From: Mangrovimicrobium sp048323675
GTDB taxonomy: Bacteria; Pseudomonadota; Gammaproteobacteria; Pseudomonadales; Halieaceae
Direction of reading: 5' to 3'
DNA: 64,000 nt
NCBI RefSeq assembly: GCF_048323675.1
Contig: NZ_JBLWFK010000006.1
Location: 248,001 to 312,000, forward strand
In this document: positions 17,334-26,062 of the stretch, piece by piece
Position numbering within the stretch: position 1 is the first letter of the stretch
Layout of the letters: every line of letters starts with the position of its first letter
The notes under the pieces: generated by a model
Told to the model about the DNA's origin: nothing
What the model saw: only the letters and a program-made list of their open reading frames with translations
The model's database searches: none
Program-made: the position numbers and the translations under genes

Positions 17334-18398
17334 TTATGCAGCGTATACCATGCCCTTCATGATCAAACGTGCAGTCCGCTCGATACTCGCTTTACAAACG
17401 CTAAGCCCCTGGTTGGTATCTTCCAGTTCAACAGACACCTCCAGAAGGCCTTCTGGATGTCCAATGCAGATTCGTGGGTTCATAGAATTTGCCGGGGCCA
17501 GTTGTTGAATTATCGTACCTTCGATAGCCGATGCCGTACAACAGCATATCGCCCCGGATACCGCGTAGGCGTGATGAACTCCCTGTGGATTGACAATCCT
17601 CGCCTCGATGTCGCAATTGGAAAAGCCGGAATCGCCTGGCAAATCTTTAACCAGAGCGACCTTCACCTGTCCGGTGTGGATTTCCAATCCTGGATTCAGG
17701 CGATTGATCTGATCGCAGACATGCCTCCTGACCAATTCCACATTCGATCTCAAATCCCTGTTGCCGTTCAGGCTCTCAACCGACTCACTGCCAGACAAGC
17801 CAAACTGGCTGGCCTTCAGAAACGCATAAATCGCTCCTGCATCCACAACAGAATACTCTAATTCAAGACCATTGATACTGAGCCATTCTATCGGCCTATG
17901 TGTCGGCAATATTTTTGAAGTAGCCCTGCCTCCTGATGACAAAAACGTCAATTTGACACTTGTGTTTTTTCCACCAACTCCTGCGTCAAAATCATCGTGT
18001 ATGGCATGGATAATACCGCCGGAGTTCACATTGTAGATTCTAATTGCGTTTCCGATTGCTTCCGGTTTGAGCAAGTCCAGGTGGAATGCTGCCAAACCGA
18101 CTCCGGAAGCGAGATTACCGCACATGATTCCATAATTGATTTCACTACAGCCCAATCTGACCTCGCCCGACAAATAGGAGACATCGCTCCCCTCCACGAG
18201 ATTTCGAGCCGACAGTATTGCCACCTTGCTGGTTAAAGGGTCCCCTCCACCAAGACCATCGATCTGGCGTGAGTCCGGACTGCCGAAAATGCTGCATATC
18301 ACCGAATCGCGGTCGCTCGGGTTCGAGGGCAGATCTTCGCCGCGCAGGTAAATTCCTTTAGAAGTGCCTCCACGAACAATTACACACGGAATTTTCAT
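17334..18398 (-). CDS. PrpF-like isomerase (4-oxalomesaconate tautomerase / methylaconitate isomerase family)
   Basis: A 354-residue protein of the PrpF/DUF453 family, a diaminopimelate-epimerase-like two-domain fold. The N-terminus MKIPCVIVRGGTSKGIYLR is diagnostic, followed by RQIDGLGGGDPLTSKVAIL and, in the middle, YGIMCGNLASGVGLAA with a conserved Cys. Characterised members shift double bonds in tricarboxylic acids such as aconitate and oxalomesaconate. None of the usual partners (prpBCD, acnD, gal genes) is near; instead it lies between an ATP-grasp gene and the initiating glycosyltransferase. ATG at 18398 preceded by AGAGGG is preferred over the upstream TTG-type start. Confidence 0.85.
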   Translation of the reverse strand: MKIPCVIVRGGTSKGIYLRGEDLPSNPSDRDSVICSIFGSPDSRQIDGLGGGDPLTSKVAILSARNLVEGSDVSYLSGEVRLGCSEINYGIMCGNLASGVGLAAFHLDLLKPEAIGNAIRIYNVNSGGIIHAIHDDFDAGVGGKNTSVKLTFLSSGGRATSKILPTHRPIEWLSINGLELEYSVVDAGAIYAFLKASQFGLSGSESVESLNGNRDLRSNVELVRRHVCDQINRLNPGLEIHTGQVKVALVKDLPGDSGFSNCDIEARIVNPQGVHHAYAVSGAICCCTASAIEGTIIQQLAPANSMNPRICIGHPEGLLEVSVELEDTNQGLSVCKASIERTARLIMKGMVYAA

Positions 18399-18633
18399 GA
18401 TTGCGCCCTCTTGTAACACGAATAGTTGGATTACTCGTAAACGACTTCATGACGCCAAGTGTGCTCGCCCCCAAGGTCCCAGTATACCTGTACTGAAAAT
18501 GTGATTCTAAAATCCTGACACTTAACGTGAACTGGTTCATCGCTAATTCCAGATTTCTGCAGTTTTGGCTCTGGTACCGATATTTTCCTGGCCCTTGGAC
18601 CTACACACGCACAGGTCTAGCGCCGGGGAATAT

Positions 18634-20283
18634 CTATCCTGACGTACTTATCTCGTGCATAAACAGGTGTAATCCATTGAGCAAAAGTGCCACTGCTGCC
18701 ACAACCGTTATTCGCTCGACAGTTTTTTCACCCCGTGCCAACAGATATTCGCAAGCATAGAACAAAACAAATATTCTGAATACATACCTTATGACCGGGG
18801 TAATCTGACTCATGTCAGCTAACAGAAATGGGGCCAGGAATACACAGGACAACACAACCAGCAGGTCTTCCGTATTTGCGCCAAAATAGGTCCGGCGTGT
18901 AATTCGAATCGACAATGCCAACAGTAGTATCAGAACAACAAGGCCACCATCGATTAGCAGGTTGATATTTTTGCCTGCCACCGATTCGATCAGGCTGTAA
19001 GACAGGATTATCGTGGCCAGGTAACTGGCGAGTCGCCCCCAGCCGACAGGCCACCTCACACGTATGGGAAGCGGGAGCAAAAGAAATACACCTAACGCCA
19101 GGCTCAGGTACGCCAGGCTCCCTCCACTGAATATCGAGGTACCGGCGGCAAGAAAAAAGTATCCGGCGATAAACAGGCCGACAATTTTACCCGTGTAAGG
19201 ATGGAGAAAACTCAATCGGCGAAAGAAAATGTTTCGGCGATATCCTCGATCATTGATTTCCTGCGAATCGTGTGCTCTCCATCCAGTTTTATGCCCCACG
19301 TAAAGAATTCCCAGGATGAGACTAACAAACAAGATGTAGAATCCCATGGCGATCACATCACTACTGAATCGCAGCAGGTAGGCGCTACACAATAATATCG
19401 CCTGCAAAAAGTAAATGAGTGCTACGACTTCGTAGTGATAAAAGCCCAATTTTGCAATCTGGTGATGGAAATGCTCTCTATCAGGACCTGGAAGTGGTAG
19501 CTTTTTCCTGATTCGCACCGGGACAACCTGCAAAATATCCATAACAGGGATACCCAGTATGATAAGCGGTAGCAAAGGGGTATAAGACGCCATCGCGTTC
19601 TGACTGACCGTAATTGAAAGCCAGGCAAGCGTGAAGCCGAGAAACTGGCTTCCCGCATCCCCCATAAAAATTGAAGCGGGATGTGTATTGAAACGAAGGA
19701 AACCCACCAGCGCAGCCATAACTGATATTGACACGGCTGCAACCTGTGAATTTGAAGACTGAATGGCGAGGATAAAAAGTAAAATTAGTGCCGCGAACGT
19801 AGTCCCGGCTGCCAATCCATCCATTCCATCGGAGAAATTTACGCCGTTAATCACCCCGAGCACGAAGACAAAAGTCACTACATTGCAGAACCAGGCGGGG
19901 CTATCAGGCAATAGCGGAAGATCGCCAATCACCATACCGCCACTCATTGCAACGATAACCCCGATAGCCTGGCCAAACAGTTTTTGCGCCGGACGGAGTT
20001 CGGAAAAATCATCCCACAAACCGAACCCTATTATAAGCATGCAGGAAATCAGGTAACTGCTAAGTGAAAGATCCAGCGGCAGCAAAATCAGCAAGGACAG
20101 AGACGCCCCCGCAATTATTCCCAACCCACCACTCCGAGGCACAATTACATCGTGTAGCTTACGCTCACTGCCTGCGGGGTCATCAACCAGCTTAAAGCGA
20201 CCAGAATAGCGAATCAGCAAAGGCATCAGCGCTAGCGTAATCAGCAGAGAAAACAGGAAACTGTAGAGATAAAGTACTTTCAT
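18634..20283 (-). CDS. WecA/MraY-like undecaprenyl-phosphate sugar-1-phosphate transferase, extended
   Basis: Initiating transferase of the polyprenyl-phosphate N-acetylhexosamine-1-phosphate family. Visible motifs are GLWDDFSEL (the aspartate-rich site), NFSDGMDGLAAG, FMGDAGSQFLGF and GPDREHFHHQI. It would load the first sugar phosphate onto undecaprenyl phosphate. Family members are usually about 320-370 residues; this one is 549, with roughly 200 additional C-terminal residues containing about six more hydrophobic segments of unknown role. ATG at 20283 chosen; a TTG four codons upstream is in frame. Confidence 0.85.
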   Translation of the reverse strand: MKVLYLYSFLFSLLITLALMPLLIRYSGRFKLVDDPAGSERKLHDVIVPRSGGLGIIAGASLSLLILLPLDLSLSSYLISCMLIIGFGLWDDFSELRPAQKLFGQAIGVIVAMSGGMVIGDLPLLPDSPAWFCNVVTFVFVLGVINGVNFSDGMDGLAAGTTFAALILLFILAIQSSNSQVAAVSISVMAALVGFLRFNTHPASIFMGDAGSQFLGFTLAWLSITVSQNAMASYTPLLPLIILGIPVMDILQVVPVRIRKKLPLPGPDREHFHHQIAKLGFYHYEVVALIYFLQAILLCSAYLLRFSSDVIAMGFYILFVSLILGILYVGHKTGWRAHDSQEINDRGYRRNIFFRRLSFLHPYTGKIVGLFIAGYFFLAAGTSIFSGGSLAYLSLALGVFLLLPLPIRVRWPVGWGRLASYLATIILSYSLIESVAGKNINLLIDGGLVVLILLLALSIRITRRTYFGANTEDLLVVLSCVFLAPFLLADMSQITPVIRYVFRIFVLFYACEYLLARGEKTVERITVVAAVALLLNGLHLFMHEISTSG

Positions 20284-20446
20284 ACGCTCAAACAATAGTG
20301 CAGTTTGAAGCGGGGTTACAATAGAAATAGGGACTTAGTATAAATAATACAAAATTCTAGCTTTAACTAGTATAAAAGGGTGATTGGCATAGCATTCCAG
20401 ATTAATTCTTAGTGATTCAGTCCATGCTAAATCAATAGCCCTTTAA

Positions 20447-21235
20447 CTATTTTCTTAGCAATGCCTTTAGTTTTCGCTTTACGATGCCAATCGATCCTAA
20501 ATTTAGCTCTTCCCGTCCACCGGACGCGGTCAGAAATTGGGTACCATGCTTTTCTTTTCGCTGATCCCCGCGCGCGACCGTGTAGTAATACAATGCCAGG
20601 GAAAGTCTGGACCTATCTTCTGGACAGGTCAGTGGCTCTGGATGCCCATGAAAACTGGTGGGGGTTGTTGTAAAGATGGCCATGCGATTGAAAGTCGGCA
20701 AAATTTTGGTAACACAAGAATGCTTTTTCTCATCCCATAGCTCAAAGTGCCCCCCGTATTCCTCCTTCCAGTCTTTATTCAGGTAAATCAATAAGTTAAT
20801 ACGCCTATTGACCTGCATTAACCTGTGATGATTAAAGTCAACGTGAACACCCAACTTCCCCCCCCTTGGGATTTTATGCAGGCCTCCGCCAAATAGATAG
20901 GGGTCTGGAATCAGTCCTTGAATACCTGTTAACCGCTCCAAGAACCTGATGAATGGCTCTGAATTAAGATTATGAATAAACGCCCTTGACACTGGCTGGA
21001 GAGCAATGTCATGGCTCATTTGATATTTTTTTTCATATTTGGTTTTGAATTCGGTCCATGTTTTCTCTCCCGCCTCAAATTCTTTGATAATTTCATCCAA
21101 CAACGCTGGATCGAATACATCATCAAATACGCCATGGGCAAAAGGAATCGCACTCTTATAGCCGTCAGCGAACCTCTCAGAAATTTCATTCAGTTTGTCA
21201 TATGGAAGGAACTCGTTATGACTAAGGTTGAACAT
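20447..21235 (-). CDS. 2-oxoglutarate/Fe(II)-dependent oxygenase
   Basis: A 262-residue protein with a double-stranded beta-helix oxygenase core in its second half. The HxD iron ligands appear in LGVHVDFNHH, the distal His in TSFHGHPEPL, and the 2-oxoglutarate-binding Arg in SRLSLALYYYT. This matches the prolyl-4-hydroxylase-like 2OG-FeII_Oxy_3 group. The N-terminal 80 residues look like the helical lead found in SM-20-related proteins. In an EPS locus it might hydroxylate a sugar, lipid or small-molecule substituent; no substrate can be named. ATG at 21235; a GTG two codons earlier is possible. Confidence 0.78.
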   Translation of the reverse strand: MFNLSHNEFLPYDKLNEISERFADGYKSAIPFAHGVFDDVFDPALLDEIIKEFEAGEKTWTEFKTKYEKKYQMSHDIALQPVSRAFIHNLNSEPFIRFLERLTGIQGLIPDPYLFGGGLHKIPRGGKLGVHVDFNHHRLMQVNRRINLLIYLNKDWKEEYGGHFELWDEKKHSCVTKILPTFNRMAIFTTTPTSFHGHPEPLTCPEDRSRLSLALYYYTVARGDQRKEKHGTQFLTASGGREELNLGSIGIVKRKLKALLRK

Positions 21236-21604
21236 ACTCACGCCCCTACTTCGAAGAATTTCCGAGAATTGATAAGGCCTTGTACCCGACCGTTAAAAGC
21301 GGAGAGGGCCGCTTTATACTACCACTGCTAACGCGGTAGCTCTTGACAGACAGGCGAACATAGTTTGTAGGCTACTGACTTTTCTCAAACGAGACAAGCG
21401 GAAAACGCTATCCTATTCCGGTTCAGGCCCCCATGAATTTTGTCTCCACGCCACCAGTTCTTATAACATGGGAATGATCAATTTCCGGAAGAAAAAGCGA
21501 ATTCGTCAATAATCTCTCTTCAATGCAATACACTCTTGATTAGTCGTGATTGTGCCAACCATAATGATAAAGAATTCCTTTTTGACTCTTCTAATGCAAG
21601 GAAA

Positions 21605-22447
21605 ATGAAAAAATTCATTATTCTCACAATGCCACGATCTGGTTCTACTTATATACGGTTATGGCTCAACAATCACCCTGAAGTACGCTGCCATGGGGAG
21701 GTTTTTTTGAGAACTTATCCTGCATTGGATGGATACAGGCACTTTACCGAAAGTCACAAAAAGAGGTATTTCCTAACAAAGTGCTTTGGCAATCCAGCAA
21801 TGTCTCGAGTTTCTTATAATCTGCCCCTGGCCAGACTAACCCAGGAATATTTGACATCCTTATTCTCAAATCCAGAGCACAGCGCTCCCTTCACTGAATT
21901 TGGCAAAGGGCGTATTTATAATCCTCAAGTCAGCCACGATAGTGAAAAGGCAGTGGGATTTAAGTTAATGTACCAGCAACTGCTAGATTTTCGCTGCCTT
22001 TTTAAGTGGATTAATTCAGATGACATCAAAATTATATTGTTAACCCGAGATAATCTCCTGGAAATGTATATTTCCAATCTGATGATGGTGAAACGAGGAA
22101 TAGCACACACATCTAGCAAGCAGTTAGTCGATAAAATCCATATATCTCCGAAAAAAGCATGTCGCGCAATGGCAAAAATGGAACACAACGCTAGCAAAAT
22201 GCGGGATCAATTTGAGTCAGAAAAGGTTCTTGAGATTACCTATGAGGAGTTTTTCAAGCAACACGAGTCCTGTGCTTCACGAATATGGTCTTTTTTGGGG
22301 GTAGATGCCCAAAACGTCACCTCTCCTTCACTGAAAAAGATCAGTTCTCACAGGGTAGACGAAAAGGTCAAAAACTATAAGGAACTCGCTGATGCCCTGT
22401 CGGGCACCCCATATGAGCGATTTCTGGATGAGCCAGTCGCACAGTAA
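21605..22447 (+). CDS. Sulfotransferase (EPS cluster, copy 4, Stf0-like)
   Basis: A 280-residue sulfotransferase with an N-terminal PAPS loop FIILTMPRSGSTYIRLWL (4-21) and a second motif IKIILLTRDNLLEMYISNLM near 138-157. The R-S-G-S-T form of the loop and the later LEITYEEFF segment resemble Stf0/NodH-type enzymes more than copies 2 and 3. ATG at 21605 with AAGGAAA just upstream is preferred to an upstream ATG at 21536 that lacks a ribosome-binding site. It runs opposite to its neighbours and is separated by only 16 bases from the convergent ATPase gene. Strongly AT-rich, so probably acquired with the glycan-specific block. Confidence 0.8.
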   Translation: MKKFIILTMPRSGSTYIRLWLNNHPEVRCHGEVFLRTYPALDGYRHFTESHKKRYFLTKCFGNPAMSRVSYNLPLARLTQEYLTSLFSNPEHSAPFTEFGKGRIYNPQVSHDSEKAVGFKLMYQQLLDFRCLFKWINSDDIKIILLTRDNLLEMYISNLMMVKRGIAHTSSKQLVDKIHISPKKACRAMAKMEHNASKMRDQFESEKVLEITYEEFFKQHESCASRIWSFLGVDAQNVTSPSLKKISSHRVDEKVKNYKELADALSGTPYERFLDEPVAQ

Positions 22448-22463
22448 GCCAGATCAAGGGAGG

Positions 22464-23369
22464 CTAATTTACTACTTTCAGAAGATCTATTTTATTTTGT
22501 GTAATCACCTCTTCGCGCACCTGTTCCCGAGCAGGATCTGATTCAATCCCGGGTCTATGGATACCCCCAATCTGTTTCCACTGAACAACCTTGAGAACTA
22601 TGCTCAGGTCTATGACTTTCAACCCGAGGCCAAAGGCAGCAACAAGACATCCGTCGCACAGCGTATTGATAATTCTCGGTATGCCTCCGCTGTAATAATA
22701 AATTGCCAGCGTTGCACTGACTTCAAAAATTTCCGGAGAACCACCGACGGCTTCGAGCCGATAGTAAATGTAGCTCATAGTCTCCAGTTTGTTCAGGGGA
22801 CCGAGCCTGTACTCAGCAGATACCCTTTGGGCAAGTTGTGACATTGAAGGGTCGTAGAACATTTCCAGCAGCTCCGGCTGCCCGACAAGAATGACTTGCA
22901 GTAATTGCATTTTGTCAGCATTGATATTGGTGAGTAGGCGCAGGGACTCCAGGTCCAGTTTGGTCATGTTTTGCGCTTCGTCAACAATCACCAGAGTCCG
23001 CTTGCCCTTTGCGTACTCGTCTACCAGAAAGTCCTGCAATGTCCGCAGCAACATGCCCTCTTCATTACTGCTGAAAGGTATTCTGAATGCGTTAATGATC
23101 CAACTGAGCAGAGTTCCATAGGATTCGTGCGGAGTACTGATCAGTCCGACCGTCAGGGAGTCGTAGTTTGTGCGAGAAAGCAGATGCCGCAGAAGCGTTG
23201 TCTTGCCGGCACCTACCTCTCCGGTGATGACAGTGATACCGACCTGCTCAAGAAGCCCGAACTCGAGCATATTGTAGGCTTCAAGGTGCTGGCTCGAAAA
23301 ATATATCGACTCCGACTCCGGTATTAGGGAGAACGGCTTTTCACTGAGCCCGAAGAAACTCGTATACAT
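22464..23369 (-). CDS. ExeA-like AAA ATPase of exosortase-type EPS loci
   Basis: A 301-residue ATPase that starts MYTSFFGLSEKPFSLIPES, the hallmark of the secretion-ATPase family found in PEP-CTERM/XrtA loci. Walker A is GEVGAGKTT (50-58) and Walker B LVIVDEAQN (about 122-130), followed by sensor residues in QVILVGQPEL. It is a cytoplasmic motor or regulator; its exact role in EPS export is not established. Last gene of the minus-strand assembly operon: 16 bases separate it from the kinase-like gene. Confidence 0.85.
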   Translation of the reverse strand: MYTSFFGLSEKPFSLIPESESIYFSSQHLEAYNMLEFGLLEQVGITVITGEVGAGKTTLLRHLLSRTNYDSLTVGLISTPHESYGTLLSWIINAFRIPFSSNEEGMLLRTLQDFLVDEYAKGKRTLVIVDEAQNMTKLDLESLRLLTNINADKMQLLQVILVGQPELLEMFYDPSMSQLAQRVSAEYRLGPLNKLETMSYIYYRLEAVGGSPEIFEVSATLAIYYYSGGIPRIINTLCDGCLVAAFGLGLKVIDLSIVLKVVQWKQIGGIHRPGIESDPAREQVREEVITQNKIDLLKVVN

Positions 23370-23384
23370 ACAGCTGCCTATTCG

Positions 23385-24254
23385 CTAGCGAACCTTGTTG
23401 AGGATGACGCCCATCAATGGTTCGTCTTTCAGTAACTTCAGGCAGCGTTTTATTTCATCAGGTCGATTTTCGCCGTCCTCCACTACCAGAAGACAACTAT
23501 CAACGCTCGGCGCAAAAACCATTGCGTCGTCATTGCGCAGTAGTGGCGGCAAATCGAATATTATGATCCGATCCGGATATCGGCCGATGATTTCCGACAT
23601 GAAATTGTTCATCGCAGGAGAAGATAACAATTCGGAGGCATTTAGCTCCTGTGGTAGTCCCGGCAGTATCACCAGCCGGGGATATCCGGGATTGAACAGA
23701 ATATTTTCGAGGGGCTCCCCGTTGGTGAGGTGATCGACAATACCCTTATCAATCTCCACACCCAAAGTTCGATGAATACTGGGATTGCGCAAATCTACGT
23801 CCACCAGCATCACCGTCTGGTTGACTTCCTGCGAAATACTCACTGCGAGATTGATTGCGGTAAGCGTCTTTCCCGCGCCCTCATGCGGACTGGTGATTGC
23901 GAGAGTTCTCCATCCACCGCGTTTCATCTTACTCAGTACATGGCTGCGCAGCTGCCGGTAGGACTCGACCCTGGCGTCTTCGCTCTCTGCCGCAATCACC
24001 CTGTTACGCGCCAGACGACTCTTATCCAATTTGATGGTTCTCGTCCGGGTATAGTCCACCCGCACCGACTCCCGCCGCCTGGAAGCCCTGCTATCCATAA
24101 CGCCCATGCCGGGAGCCAGCGCCTTTTCTCGCTGCGGGGCAGTGCTTTCATTACCGTTCGGCGAAGAAACGCCCTGCCCCGGTGCCGGTGTATTTCCAAT
24201 CGAGCCCTCACGCTGTTCTCGCGCTTTCTCGATCGCCCTCTGCAGGTAGTCCAT
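23385..24254 (-). CDS. BY-kinase-like ATPase (XrtA-associated CpsD/CapB type)
   Basis: A 289-residue cytoplasmic P-loop protein. The N-terminal 80 residues are low-complexity, followed by the conserved helix ESEDARVESYRQLRSHV, a Walker A SPHEGAGKTL (122-131), Walker A' VMLVDVDLRNP (about 147-157) and Walker B IIIFDLPP. This is the tyrosine autokinase family that pairs with a separate Wzz-like activator, here the gene directly upstream. The protein ends LMGVILNKVR with no Tyr-rich tail, so cycling autophosphorylation of a C-terminal tyrosine cluster is not possible as in Wzc or CpsD. Confidence 0.85.
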   Translation of the reverse strand: MDYLQRAIEKAREQREGSIGNTPAPGQGVSSPNGNESTAPQREKALAPGMGVMDSRASRRRESVRVDYTRTRTIKLDKSRLARNRVIAAESEDARVESYRQLRSHVLSKMKRGGWRTLAITSPHEGAGKTLTAINLAVSISQEVNQTVMLVDVDLRNPSIHRTLGVEIDKGIVDHLTNGEPLENILFNPGYPRLVILPGLPQELNASELLSSPAMNNFMSEIIGRYPDRIIIFDLPPLLRNDDAMVFAPSVDSCLLVVEDGENRPDEIKRCLKLLKDEPLMGVILNKVR

Positions 24255-24295
24255 GCGCTAGACCTCAAACGAATGTTTTGTAACGATTCTATTCG

Positions 24296-26044
24296 CTAAT
24301 GACTGAATACAATGTCCACATATACCACAAGGGCTATGACTCCGGCCATCGCCAACATGGAGTACAGGTAGAATCGCTGGCGCCTGGAGATATCGATATC
24401 GTTATCTATATAGGGGATGGACACCAGAGGCTCCTGTCCCAGAATGGCAGTGAGCTCACTGACTCCATGTACCGCAGCGTCAGTAAATTCACGTAATGCC
24501 GCCGCTCCCACCCCTGCCCCGAGCGCAACGACAAACCCGATGAAGATAATAGCAGGCCGATTGGGCTTTATGGGCCGCATGGGATAGGCTGGTGGCTCTA
24601 TCAAAGCGAACCGCTCACCTTTTTGCTCCTGCTCCAGATTCTTGGCCACCATGGCATCGCGTTGTTTGGCCTTGATTTCCCGATACTCCACCGTCGCGTT
24701 ATCGTAATCCCGCAATAGAGCCTGGTATTCCATTTCAACCTGGGGCGCCTGTTTAATTAAACCCTGATAATGGTCAATCTGCGCCTTGAGGTCACTCAGC
24801 CGGGCGCTAAGCGTATTGATTTCTGAATTGGTGGTATCCAGTTGAGTCTGTAGCAAAACATAAGCCGGGTTGTCTGCTGCGACTTCCTGGCCTCCCGAAT
24901 TTGACAATCTCGCCGCCCTGACGCTCTCCTCGAGTTGCGCAATCAGGCGCTTTGTGCTCTGCACTTCCTGGTGATTTTCATTGTAGCGAGTCAGCAATTC
25001 AGCGAGGTATTGCTTCTGCTCTTCAAGTTGGCGCTGCAGGTCTTGCGTATCGGTACCCACCCCCAACTGGTCCTGTAACACCTTGATTTCCCGCTCCAGC
25101 CGGATGATGTCGGGGTGGTTGTCCTGGTAGATGGAAGCCTTGTGACGGTATTCGGATTGAAGCGCCTTGAGTCGATCAGCATCGCTCATCACTACATCGC
25201 CAGTAGCGAGCACGACCGGAGCGGAACGACTGACCTGTGACATCTGTGAAGAAATTTCAATCCTCCGCTTCACCAGTTCCTGAATACGCGTTTCCAGGTC
25301 GGAACCCTCTCTCTCCATACGTTCGAGTGCCGAAAGATTGTATTGATACAATTGAGGCAGGCTGCCTTCATTTGCCGACTTGAACGCTGCCAGGCGATTT
25401 TCAAGTTCCAGGAGTTCAGCGTTGAGGCGCTCGGCTTCGGTGGCGAGGAATTCTGCGGTACTCGCTACCTGCTCGGTTCGCTCGCGACGATTCTCGCTCA
25501 AAAACAGGGTCACCAGTTCATCGGCGATCTTCTGTGCGGTTTCGGGCTGGGGATTTTCGAAAGAGAGCGTAAAGGCGATGGTGGCGTTGGTAGAACGACC
25601 ACTCCGCGGATCGATCACTTCTGCACTCACAAGGTCCAACCCGACGTTGTCTCTGAATTTTTGTGCCAGCACCCTCTTGGGGAGTTTCGTAGCTGTGTCG
25701 CTCTGCGCTTCTGGGCTGTTCTTCGCGCCTGATTCATCCTGTTGATACAAATTGAACTTTTTGATGATGCGAGTAATGTTTTCGGTCGTAAGTACCCTGC
25801 GGCTTATCACCTGCACCCGCTGGTCCGCATAACTGGTAATGGTAGATTGAACGAAATCCTTGGGCACCGCCTGCTCTTCGATCAGGATAATCGCTTCCGA
25901 ACGGTAAACTGGCGGTATTACCAGCGCGATTATTACTGCCAGGGAGAAAATCGATACAAGGGGGAGAAGCAGCCATATTTTTCGCCGCTTCAGCATGTTC
26001 AGGTAATCCTGCGGAGTCTTTACCAGATACGGCTTCTCGTCCAT
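24296..26044 (-). CDS. Wzz/GNVR chain-length determinant (polysaccharide co-polymerase)
   Basis: A 582-residue inner-membrane protein. A transmembrane helix near 23-48 follows the Wzz-type start YLVKTPQDYLNMLKRRK; a large periplasmic region with long coiled-coil helices (about 180-450) follows; the family segment EPPAYPMRPIKPNRPAII and a second helix lie near 485-510; a third hydrophobic segment closes the protein. It matches the exosortase-type chain-length family. It sets polymer length and activates the downstream kinase-like protein. ATG at 26044; an in-frame TTG precedes it. Confidence 0.9.
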   Translation of the reverse strand: MDEKPYLVKTPQDYLNMLKRRKIWLLLPLVSIFSLAVIIALVIPPVYRSEAIILIEEQAVPKDFVQSTITSYADQRVQVISRRVLTTENITRIIKKFNLYQQDESGAKNSPEAQSDTATKLPKRVLAQKFRDNVGLDLVSAEVIDPRSGRSTNATIAFTLSFENPQPETAQKIADELVTLFLSENRRERTEQVASTAEFLATEAERLNAELLELENRLAAFKSANEGSLPQLYQYNLSALERMEREGSDLETRIQELVKRRIEISSQMSQVSRSAPVVLATGDVVMSDADRLKALQSEYRHKASIYQDNHPDIIRLEREIKVLQDQLGVGTDTQDLQRQLEEQKQYLAELLTRYNENHQEVQSTKRLIAQLEESVRAARLSNSGGQEVAADNPAYVLLQTQLDTTNSEINTLSARLSDLKAQIDHYQGLIKQAPQVEMEYQALLRDYDNATVEYREIKAKQRDAMVAKNLEQEQKGERFALIEPPAYPMRPIKPNRPAIIFIGFVVALGAGVGAAALREFTDAAVHGVSELTAILGQEPLVSIPYIDNDIDISRRQRFYLYSMLAMAGVIALVVYVDIVFSH

Positions 26045-26062
26045 CAACCTGCAACCCTCCGG

